Assembly: GCA_947174955.1 (NCBI GenBank)
Contig: CAMWKX010000052.1
Location: 1-7,809 of the forward strand
Length of the DNA stretch: 7,809 bases
Direction of reading: 5' to 3'
Source of the DNA: an uncultured Clostridia bacterium
GTDB lineage: Bacteria > Bacillota > Clostridia > Christensenellales > Borkfalkiaceae
The number at the start of each line of letters is the position of its first letter. The stretch's first letter is position 1. Positions 1 to 6,109 of this stretch are shown one piece after another. The notes below the pieces were generated by a model. That model was not told the DNA's origin and searched no databases. It saw only the letters and a list, made by a program, of their open reading frames with translations. A program made the translations under genes and the position numbers.

Positions 1-1249
1 CGCAGCCCTTGTAGTCGTTGATTTCGGGAATGAGCGTATAGCCCTTGCAATACTGATATTTGTATACCGGTTTATTGTCGTAGGTAAGATTGCCGTTCCT
101 GTCGATAGTAATCTTATTTTTACTTACTACCAATTTTTGCGCGTCCTCAACAATATAATATTTTTCGTCAAACGTGTACGAATCACCAAATTCGTCTGTA
201 TAAGTATAAATCGTCGTTTGATTGTTATCGTCTTGAGAAAGCTTTAATTGCTTATTTAAAGACAGTCGCCAACCTTCGCCATAATTCCCCTCGACGTTGC
301 CCGACTTGTGTATATGCGCTATATTTAAAGGTAATGCCGAATCTTCGAGAATGAATGAAGACAATTCAGTATTAAAAGTACCCCGATTTAAGTCAAGGAA
401 ACCGTTCACTTTATCACAAAGCGCGAATTCTTTGTAATTATATTTTTCTTTATCTTTTCTGGAGCCGTCGAATATAACCGTAACATCCATTGCAGCCGTT
501 CTGCCTCTGTAAAAAATGACGGCGCTATTGCCTTGCATTTCCGCACTGAAAAATTCGGGATTAGTGACTGTTTCTTTTACTCCGTCGGCATAGGTTGCCT
601 CGATTACTATACCCGTTTTATCAAAACTCTCGTCAGATGAATAGACGGCTTTTTCAATCGGCGCCTTTATCTTTATACTTTCAGGCGCTTCAATTTCATA
701 ATTAATTGCGAAATCGGTGAAAAAGCTTTCGGCACCGAAATCTTCATCGACGATTATTTTAAACCTGACACTTCCCGTAGCTTTATAAATTTGATGTAAA
801 TCCACGGGATAGACAAGAACGCCTCTCTCATCCATAAAAGGGAAGCCCGTATAGATATATTCTCCCGTATCAATAGAATAAATATCAAAGCTTTCGTGAT
901 GCGAAATCGTTCGCCCGGGAAGAAGCAGATTATATTGGATAACCTTTTCTTCGCTTATTCCCTGGGAATTCAGCAATGCAACGTAGTCTATTTCACCGCA
1001 TAGAGGTTTTTCGAAGTCCAATCCAATGCCTTCATTATCATAACTTCCGTCGTCCAATATATTGCCGATTACAATAAACTGCTCTTCTGCTGACGATATT
1101 TTAAATGTTTTGTTATAAGTTCCCGCCTCCGGACTCGTCACTTCACCGGTATCTTCTTCGGAAACATTACCTGAATTGTTCTCTTTTTCCAGGTTCAAAG
1201 ACCTGACTTTTAATTTTGCAATAAATTTTTGTATGTCTTTCTTTTCCAT
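1..1249 (-). CDS. RHS/YD-repeat family protein, N-terminal 416 residues (runs off the window at its 3' end)
   Basis: An uninterrupted frame begins with ATG at 1249 and stays open to base 1, giving 416 residues without a stop. It is preceded by AAGGGGA at 1258-1264 with 8 bases spacing. Residues 1-45 are a Lys-rich helix (MEKKDIQKFIAKLK) followed by an acidic, probably disordered stretch; there is no signal peptide. Residues about 45-185 are beta-rich and I do not recognise them. Residues about 190-260 resemble a bacterial Ig-like (Big) domain (YSSDESFDKTGIVIEATYAD, then GVKETVT). Residues about 285-365 match the entry region of RHS/YD-repeat proteins: LDLNRGTFNTELSS, LPLNIAHIHKSGN, YGEGWRLSLNKQL, then YTDEFGDSYTFDEKYY. 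Family members are usually much longer, with a YD-repeat shell and a variable, often toxic, C-terminus; neither is in this window. It is translated right after a holin-like gene (2-base gap). The RHS family assignment is fairly firm; toxin function is inference. Confidence 0.8.
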   Translation of the reverse strand, partial: MEKKDIQKFIAKLKVRSLNLEKENNSGNVSEEDTGEVTSPEAGTYNKTFKISSAEEQFIVIGNILDDGSYDNEGIGLDFEKPLCGEIDYVALLNSQGISEEKVIQYNLLLPGRTISHHESFDIYSIDTGEYIYTGFPFMDERGVLVYPVDLHQIYKATGSVRFKIIVDEDFGAESFFTDFAINYEIEAPESIKIKAPIEKAVYSSDESFDKTGIVIEATYADGVKETVTNPEFFSAEMQGNSAVIFYRGRTAAMDVTVIFDGSRKDKEKYNYKEFALCDKVNGFLDLNRGTFNTELSSFILEDSALPLNIAHIHKSGNVEGNYGEGWRLSLNKQLKLSQDDNNQTTIYTYTDEFGDSYTFDEKYYIVEDAQKLVVSKNKITIDRNGNLTYDNKPVYKYQYCKGYTLIPEINDYKGC

Positions 1250-1251
1250 TT

Positions 1252-1590
1252 TTAATTTCCCCTTGTCTTATTTACATTTACTTGTTTTGTAAGTTTTATC
1301 AGTTCTTCGATTTTTTTGATAACCGCATCCGAATCAAAGTTTATACCGTTTTCTAATGTGAACTGATTTAATTTAGTCAGTACAAATTCCCTCTTTTCTT
1401 CACCGCTGTAATGCTTATAATTTTCGGCTATCTCCATAAGCGGAAGAATGGCTTCTATTATTGCATTATCATTTTCTGCCAGCTTTTTTGTGCGCAAGCT
1501 TTTTATAAATTTAACAATAAAAATCAGACACGTGACAAAAAGGCTGAGGGATGTGCCGATCAGTGACAAAATTACTTCAAGATTTTCCAT
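1252..1590 (-). CDS. Small holin-like membrane protein (phage holin LL-H type)
   Basis: The protein has 112 residues from the ATG at 1590. One hydrophobic helix spans residues about 4-26 (LEVILSLIGTSLSLFVTCLI), followed by a basic patch (KFIKSLRTKK) and a helical soluble domain. The C-terminal part, with YSGEEKREFVLTKLNQF, LENGINFD and IEELIKLTKQVN, is the pattern I know from phage holins of the LL-H group (superfamily 6). Holins form membrane lesions that release endolysin or, in toxin loci such as tcdE of Clostridioides difficile, help export signal-less proteins. The frame extends upstream to a TTG at 1641, but that codon sits only a few bases after the predicted transcription start and has no ribosome binding site, so I use the internal ATG. 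AAAGGAG lies at 1610-1616, leaving 19 bases or more to the ATG, which is unusually long. No other phage gene is visible. The stop is 2 bases before the RHS-like gene, so the two are co-transcribed and probably coupled. Confidence 0.72.
   Translation of the reverse strand: MENLEVILSLIGTSLSLFVTCLIFIVKFIKSLRTKKLAENDNAIIEAILPLMEIAENYKHYSGEEKREFVLTKLNQFTLENGINFDSDAVIKKIEELIKLTKQVNVNKTRGN
1258..1264 (-). promoter_or_regulatory. Ribosome binding site of the RHS-like gene inside the holin-like gene
   Basis: The minus strand reads AAGGGGAAATTAAAAATG. The purine-rich AAGGGGA lies within the last codons of the holin-like gene (Arg-Gly-Asn-stop), 8 bases before the ATG at 1249. Placing this site inside the upstream gene supports the chosen start and suggests translational coupling. 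Confidence 0.7.
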
Positions 1591-1637
1591 TTTTCTATAA
1601 AATCTTCTTCTCCTTTTTAAATTTTTACATATTTTGC

Positions 1638-1653
1638 GCAAACATATGTTTGC
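1638..1653. promoter_or_regulatory. Perfect 16-base palindrome at the holin/RHS promoter, candidate operator
   Basis: GCAAACATATGTTTGC is a perfect inverted repeat with no spacer. It touches the last base of the predicted -10 element (1653-1658) and covers the expected transcription start near 1646. A dyad in this position is typical of a repressor operator. As RNA, part of it would lie at the very 5' end of the transcript, where it is too short to act as a terminator. No regulator gene is visible in the window, so the binding protein is unknown. Confidence 0.5.
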
Positions 1654-1680
1654 TTATATCTTAAACTAATAATATGACAA
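1653..1680 (-). promoter_or_regulatory. Predicted sigma-A-type promoter of the holin-like/RHS operon
   Basis: On the minus strand a -35 TTGTCA (1675-1680, five of six consensus bases) is followed by 16 bases and a -10 TATAAG (1653-1658, five of six). The predicted start is near 1646, about 55 bases before the ATG at 1590. Upstream, AAAAAATTTTTT at 1695-1706 falls where an UP element would contact the RNA polymerase alpha subunits. The terminator at 1746-1778 separates this promoter from the preceding gene, so an independent promoter is required here. Confidence 0.6.
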
Positions 1681-1745
1681 TAATTAGCATATTTAAAAAA
1701 TTTTTTCTAATTTATTGTTTAAAAAAGATGTAACAAAAACAATTT

Positions 1746-1778
1746 TAACGCCGCGACTTATAAAAAGTCGCGGCGTTA
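1746..1778 (-). terminator. Intrinsic terminator after the large surface-protein gene
   Basis: A 14-base-pair stem (arms AACGCCGCGACTT and AAGTCGCGGCGTT plus one outer A-T pair) encloses a 5-base loop. On the minus strand the right-hand arm is followed by AAAATTGTTTTTG, a T-rich run after a short A stretch. It starts 35 bases after the stop codon at 1813-1815. On the plus strand the tail is a weaker TATTAAATATGG, so I orient it to the minus strand. Confidence 0.85.
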
Positions 1779-1812
1779 TTAAATATGGTTATTATTTTAC
1801 TTTATAAATTAT

Positions 1813-4800
1813 TTATTTTTTAGGCTTAGTAGTACTCGTTTTCGATTTAGCAGTATCTTCTTTCGGTTTTACAGTGCTTACTTTCGGATTGGTAGTACTT
1901 ACTTTCGAAACAGGAGTGATTGCTTTCGGTTTAATAGGATTCACTTTCGGAGTAGCAGTACTTTCCTTCGGAGTAGTAGCATTTGCCTTCGGAGTAGTAG
2001 CATTTGCCTTCGGCGCAGTAGTACTTGCTTTCGTAGCAGTAGTGCTTTCCTTCGGCGCAGCAGTACTTGCTTTCGGCGCAGCAGTGCTTGCTTTCGGAGC
2101 AGTAGTACTTGCCTTCGGCGCAGTTGTACTTGCCTTCGGCTCAGTAGTACTTGCCTTCGGCGCAGTTGCACTTGCCTTCGGCTCAGTAGTACTTACTTTC
2201 GGCTCTGTCGTTTTTGCTTTCGAAGCAGTATTAGTTGCCTTCGGCTTGCTGACTTTATCCGTACTATTCTTGTCACCGATTACTATTATTTTGCGTTTAT
2301 ATAACACAAAAACAGTTGCCGCAGCGCCTAATACCAACACGATAACGATTGCAACCACTGCAATCACCACACCGGTATTTGATTTACGGGGAGCTCCCGT
2401 TCCGCCCTGATCCGAAGCGCCGAATTTTTCCAATGCTTCGGCTTCGCCGATTATTTCGCCTAAGCCCACAAATGCGTTTCCGCTCGGCGTTACTTCGGAT
2501 AAGCTCGGCATAGCCGTACCGTTGGGGTCTTTGGTTTTAGTTGTATCCTCATAGAGATTTACCATCGATACCGTTGTAAACACACCGTCGAGCTGGTTTG
2601 TTTCGTACAGTTCGGTCAGCTCTAATTTTACGTACTGTCCGTAAACGCTTACGCTGTTTCCCTCTTTATCTTCAAAGTGGACGGCATTCAAATCTTCTAC
2701 GTTCACTAAATTTTCGCGCTTCCCCGCTTCCTTCCAGTTCTCGCCGTCTTCGCTTACGTAAACCGTTACCGTCTTTGCGAAGATACTGAATGCCGTGTTA
2801 TATTGAATCTGTGAGAACTCCAAACCCGAAATCCATCTGGGAGCGTCTAATTTAATGGTTAAAAACGGCGTTACTCTCGGTATGGACACAGCCGGATTGC
2901 CTTTCGTAGACAATTTAATGTTTATCGAATAGTCTGTATGCCAGTACGTTTTGGCGTTACCGTCGATAGCGTTTACGGCGTAATTCGGTCTCTTTGCGTC
3001 CTGCGATTCGGTAGAAAAACCTACCATCGATAAATAGTTTATGCTTATATATTTTCTTTCGGGGGTATTGTTGTCGGCGGTAAAAGTATATATCCTGCTT
3101 TCGCTTGCCGGCTTTTTGTCGATACCTTTTAATCTGACTTCTATTGCTTTATTGCCAGAGCAGTCGGGAGACGCCGTATCGTAAGATACCCAACCCGTAG
3201 TAGGTGTATAATTACCCTCGGTGTCAGTGCTGCAATATCTCCACTCATACGTGCCGTCAACGCCGATTACTCTGTTTTCCCAGTCGTTGGCGTACAGAGT
3301 GTCGGGCATAGTAGGCCTTGCCGCCACGTCTATTCTATACGCGTTATCGCGGGAAGCGCCTTGGATATAAACGTAAATGTCGTTATCCGTCGAAATAGAG
3401 TTTAAATCTTTTTCGGGTAATTGATAGGCGTGTGAGTCGCCTTCGTTAAACGTAACTTCCTGCCAGGTTTTTTTGCCGTCTATGCTATAGTACCAAGTGA
3501 AAGTGCCGTCCTTATATGCATCCGACCACACAATGCAGCCTGCATTGTCGCCGTCGAACGAGAAGTCCGCAACCGCCGTATCCGTCACTCCCAAGATGAG
3601 ATTTACTTTTGACTTTGCCGCAGAGCTTCCCGAAGTTTTTGCCTTGTTTAACGCTTCGAGTTCGATAGTTTTTAACTGCGAAGTAAATACGGGGTCTGAA
3701 AGTTTTGCATCGCTTATATGCGGGGTCTTTGCGTCCGGCGTCATCTGCTTGAATAAGCAGTTCATAGCCATCGGATGGTTCCACAGCGCATTGCCGATCC
3801 GACTTGCCACGTCACCGAACTGGGCGGGAGTTTTGTTGTTCGCGTTTGCCTTATACGTCTGAACGAGTCCGTACCACGCGTCGAGATTTTTCACTTGCGC
3901 GGTTAAAGCCTTTTCATACAGCTTCTCTTGTCTGTCCAAATCGCCCTGATATACTTTTGCCAGCCAGCAATACTCTTCGGCTTTCACGAAATTATCGTAA
4001 TCGTTTAAACACTCCTGGGCAAGATGGAAGAAAACGACGGTACCGCCGCCGCCGGCATTTCTGTGCCAGGTCTCGTTGCCCCAGCCAAGCAAATGCCTCT
4101 CGTTTTTGGTCGCCGCTACCCAGCCGCCTACGTCGTTATCTATCTTCCAGTTACCGTTGCCGTTGGCGTCTTTGCTGTAATACAGTATTGCCGCGTGTCC
4201 GGGCTGACCGATTACGTTTACGGGAATACCTCTTGCGCCTCTTATATTGCAGCCGCTCTTTGAAATACCGCCGCACACGGAACCCGTTTTGAACTTATTG
4301 TTAAAGTTCATCCAGACCTTTTGCAGCTTAGGTATTCCGTCTACTTTTCTGGAAACGGTCATTATGTAAGGCTCTTCGCCTTCTCCCGCGGGAACTTCAT
4401 ATTTGGTATCCCACAGTCCGACCCTTTGCTTACCGCCTACCGTGATGATTTTATCTTCGTCAACTTTAATGTCGTCCCTGTAATCTACGGCAAACAGTTC
4501 GTTGAAATATTCGTAGTTTGCATCATCGTAGAATACCGGATTGTTATAGTTGGGGTCGGTATATCTTACGTAGGAGTGCGGAGTATGTAAATTTCCGGCG
4601 TTTTTGGGAGCAGCGTTAATTCTCGTCTGAACATAATCGTTAAGCCATATTATAGACTCGTCGTCGATAATGTTGCTCATTATCCAACGCATTTCTTCGA
4701 CTTTGAGGCTTCCGAACAAGGACTCCGTTTCGTAAGACGGCGTTGCAACAAATCTCCCCGTATTATACAAATATTTGTAGATTGCGTATCTTCTGTTGGG

Positions 4801-5934
4801 CTTGGACTGATTTTGTACGTATCCGCTTTGCAAATAAGAACCGATGGGGCCGTCGTGGGTCAACGCAACCGAGAACATCATCGTTCTGTACAGTTCGCCG
4901 TAAGTCCTGTTCGGCATAAACTTATTATTTAATTTGCGATTATCAGTTAAGTCTTTTTTGTAGCTTTTATACAGCTTTGACAAAACGTTCAAAGAGTTAT
5001 AGTAATTGCCTTTAAAGGGTGCGCCGCCCGCCATAAACTCTCTTAAAGCGTCTAAATCCTTAAAAAGCCAGTCGTTGAGCATTGCTTTATTTTCGGCGCT
5101 TTCGTCCGTAAACCTCTTTAAAGCATACTGTCCTACTCTTCTTACGAATTCTCTCTGTAAGACAAGCAGCTCCAAGTCCTTGTCGGCAAACAGATTGGCT
5201 TGCTTATCTCCTAAATTGGCTTTGTCGACTTTGGCTTTTATTTCCTTGTCGTATGCGGCGAGCGACTTACCGCCTGCACTGCTCTCCTCCGAAGTAGTCG
5301 TCAATTTAGCGTCTGCCCATACTGCCCAGTCCGCCGTGTTATTGCCGTTGTTGTCGGCATATAATCTTATCCATTTAACGTTGGTCACGTCCAGCGAAAA
5401 ATGTATGAAGTTCTGATTAGGCCCTACTAATTGTCGTCCATCACTATCCGTCGCTACCGACGTATCGCTCGCCGGAGCCGTATCCCAGTTCGTGCCGTCC
5501 GCCGAAGTCTGAACGTAGACAAGTACACCGTTCGATTGTGTCGCGGTGGAAACGAGTCCCGCGTACGCCGAAAAATACTTATACTCGCCGCTGAACTCGC
5601 TTATGTTGAATACCACGTAAGAGGGAGCGTGTGCGTATATACCATAAGTAAAATTATACCACGCGTTTTCAATCTTGGCTTGCATAACGCCGCCGGGTAT
5701 TTTTGACACGTTTTCCGGTGCCATAAACAACCTGGAATTGCCGAGCGACGTTGATTTCTTCGAATCGTGTGTTATACGTGACGTGTCGGATAAATACAAT
5801 ACCGTATCGTCGGTTGAAGCTTCTGCGGCAAATACCTTCATAATATTTGCGCACGCATAACCGAAAAATATAATCGCGCATAATAATAAACTTGCCAAAA
5901 TTACGATTGCCCGATTTATTTTTTTCTTTACCAT
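1813..5934 (-). CDS. Secreted, membrane-anchored multidomain protein: NPCBM, transglutaminase-like core, discoidin domain, heptad-repeat tail
   Basis: A 1373-residue surface protein. Residues 1-37 are a signal peptide (KKK, hydrophobic core, cleavage near VFA/AEAS). Residues about 44-212 are an NPCBM carbohydrate-binding module (YGIYAHAPSYVVFNIS; ADWAVWADAKL). Residues 220-540 are mostly helical. Residues about 540-605 look like a transglutaminase-like papain-fold core: Cys554 in GSVCGGISK, His580 in VIGQPGHAAILYY, Asp599/Asp601 in WKIDNDVGGW. Residues 650-730 resemble TPR helices (LYEKALTAQVKNLDAWYGL). Residues 785-955 are beta-sandwich-like, with WYYSIDGKKTW and TYEWRY. Residues about 958-1130 are a discoidin (F5/8 type C) domain (AIDGNAKTYWHT, VTVYVSEDGENWKEAG, YVKLEL). 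A single transmembrane helix covers 1188-1212, then LYKRK and a lysine-rich heptad tail. There is no LPXTG sorting motif. GAGAGGAG 7 bases before the ATG fixes the start. It likely binds glycans outside the cell; whether the core is a protease, a cross-linker or inactive cannot be told. Confidence 0.88.
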   Translation of the reverse strand: MVKKKINRAIVILASLLLCAIIFFGYACANIMKVFAAEASTDDTVLYLSDTSRITHDSKKSTSLGNSRLFMAPENVSKIPGGVMQAKIENAWYNFTYGIYAHAPSYVVFNISEFSGEYKYFSAYAGLVSTATQSNGVLVYVQTSADGTNWDTAPASDTSVATDSDGRQLVGPNQNFIHFSLDVTNVKWIRLYADNNGNNTADWAVWADAKLTTTSEESSAGGKSLAAYDKEIKAKVDKANLGDKQANLFADKDLELLVLQREFVRRVGQYALKRFTDESAENKAMLNDWLFKDLDALREFMAGGAPFKGNYYNSLNVLSKLYKSYKKDLTDNRKLNNKFMPNRTYGELYRTMMFSVALTHDGPIGSYLQSGYVQNQSKPNRRYAIYKYLYNTGRFVATPSYETESLFGSLKVEEMRWIMSNIIDDESIIWLNDYVQTRINAAPKNAGNLHTPHSYVRYTDPNYNNPVFYDDANYEYFNELFAVDYRDDIKVDEDKIITVGGKQRVGLWDTKYEVPAGEGEEPYIMTVSRKVDGIPKLQKVWMNFNNKFKTGSVCGGISKSGCNIRGARGIPVNVIGQPGHAAILYYSKDANGNGNWKIDNDVGGWVAATKNERHLLGWGNETWHRNAGGGGTVVFFHLAQECLNDYDNFVKAEEYCWLAKVYQGDLDRQEKLYEKALTAQVKNLDAWYGLVQTYKANANNKTPAQFGDVASRIGNALWNHPMAMNCLFKQMTPDAKTPHISDAKLSDPVFTSQLKTIELEALNKAKTSGSSAAKSKVNLILGVTDTAVADFSFDGDNAGCIVWSDAYKDGTFTWYYSIDGKKTWQEVTFNEGDSHAYQLPEKDLNSISTDNDIYVYIQGASRDNAYRIDVAARPTMPDTLYANDWENRVIGVDGTYEWRYCSTDTEGNYTPTTGWVSYDTASPDCSGNKAIEVRLKGIDKKPASESRIYTFTADNNTPERKYISINYLSMVGFSTESQDAKRPNYAVNAIDGNAKTYWHTDYSINIKLSTKGNPAVSIPRVTPFLTIKLDAPRWISGLEFSQIQYNTAFSIFAKTVTVYVSEDGENWKEAGKRENLVNVEDLNAVHFEDKEGNSVSVYGQYVKLELTELYETNQLDGVFTTVSMVNLYEDTTKTKDPNGTAMPSLSEVTPSGNAFVGLGEIIGEAEALEKFGASDQGGTGAPRKSNTGVVIAVVAIVIVLVLGAAATVFVLYKRKIIVIGDKNSTDKVSKPKATNTASKAKTTEPKVSTTEPKASATAPKASTTEPKASTTAPKASTTAPKASTAAPKASTAAPKESTTATKASTTAPKANATTPKANATTPKESTATPKVNPIKPKAITPVSKVSTTNPKVSTVKPKEDTAKSKTSTTKPKK
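1816..2241. repeat. 21-base tandem repeat, about 20 units, encoding lysine-phased heptads
   Basis: The repeat encodes residues 1232-1373 of the surface protein. On the plus strand the unit reads roughly as CTTGCCTTCGG followed by CGCAGTAGTA. The protein unit is close to A-S-T-T-A-P-K; lysine recurs exactly every seventh residue from 1232 to 1372, with no break in phase. Central units are near identical (ASTTAPK, ASTAAPK, ASTTEPK), while units at both ends diverge (VNPIKPK, AITPVSK, EDTAKSK). This pattern is typical of growth and shrinkage by slippage or recombination in the middle. Because 21 is a multiple of three, the other frames also stay open, which produces long spurious frames on both strands. 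Confidence 0.92.
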
Positions 5935-5941
5935 AAATAAA

Positions 5942-5949
5942 CTCCTCTC
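5942..5949 (-). promoter_or_regulatory. Strong ribosome binding site of the surface-protein gene
   Basis: The minus strand reads GAGAGGAG, then seven bases (TTTATTT), then ATG at 5934. Spacing and match are near ideal and settle the start codon. Confidence 0.85.
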
Positions 5950-5982
5950 AAAAACAGACCAAAATAATAGATTATATTATAT

Positions 5983-6011
5983 ATTATATCACAGCAATAA
6001 CAAAATGTAAA
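5983..6011 (-). promoter_or_regulatory. Near-consensus promoter of the surface-protein gene
   Basis: On the minus strand -35 TTTACA (6006-6011) is followed by exactly 17 bases and -10 TATAAT (5983-5988), with a TG one base before the -10 (TGATATAAT), an extended -10 element. The predicted start near 5976 gives an untranslated leader of about 40 bases. Two more TATAAT hexamers follow at 5976-5981 and 5971-5976; they lack a well-spaced -35. I see no operator-like dyad, so expression may be constitutive and strong. Confidence 0.8.
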
Positions 6012-6063
6012 TAAATTATTATCATTCGTTTAACTTCAGTCCGAAATTGCAGAGAAACAATAA

Positions 6064-6089
6064 AGCCGCAGTTTTTTAAAACTGCGGCT
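6064..6089 (-). terminator. Intrinsic terminator of the ABC transporter operon
   Basis: An 11 to 12 base-pair stem (AGCCGCAGTTTT paired with AAAACTGCGGCT) closes on a very short T/A loop. On the minus strand it is followed by TTATTGTTTC, and it lies 20 bases after the permease stop at 6110-6112. The plus strand also has a T-rich tail (CTTTTATTTT), so it could act in both directions, although no plus-strand gene reaches it. The rest of the 175-base gap up to the surface gene holds only its promoter and ribosome binding site. Confidence 0.85.
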
Positions 6090-6109
6090 CTTTTATTTTA
6101 TAAATAATT

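Noticed and set aside
1591..1641. TTG-initiated extension of the holin-like gene as the main start
   Set aside because: No ribosome binding site precedes the TTG, which lies only about 5 bases after the predicted transcription start. I kept it only as a possible antiholin-like form in the findings.
1642..1812. Intergenic region checked for small genes or structured RNA
   Set aside because: Apart from the terminator, promoter, A/T-rich upstream element and palindrome I see no small frame with a ribosome site and no riboswitch-like fold.
1816..2241. Repeat array considered as a CRISPR or integration site
   Set aside because: Units are contiguous 21-mers without unique spacers, are in frame with the coding sequence and encode a regular heptad.
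1816..2373. LPXTG-type wall-anchoring signal at the C-terminus of the surface protein
   Set aside because: No LPXTG-like motif precedes the hydrophobic helix, and the segment after the helix is about 160 residues, far longer than a sorting-signal tail.
1874..2410. A long plus-strand frame rich in LAFGAVV-type repeats, resembling a membrane protein
   Set aside because: It is the antisense of the 21-base repeat array and of the transmembrane segment of the surface gene. It stays open only because the repeat length is a multiple of three; it has no supporting start context.
5850..5934. Lipoprotein signal (Cys19 or Cys28) in the surface protein
   Set aside because: Residues before both cysteines (LLL-C, GYA-C) do not form a convincing lipobox, while a standard cleavage site VFA/AEAS follows.
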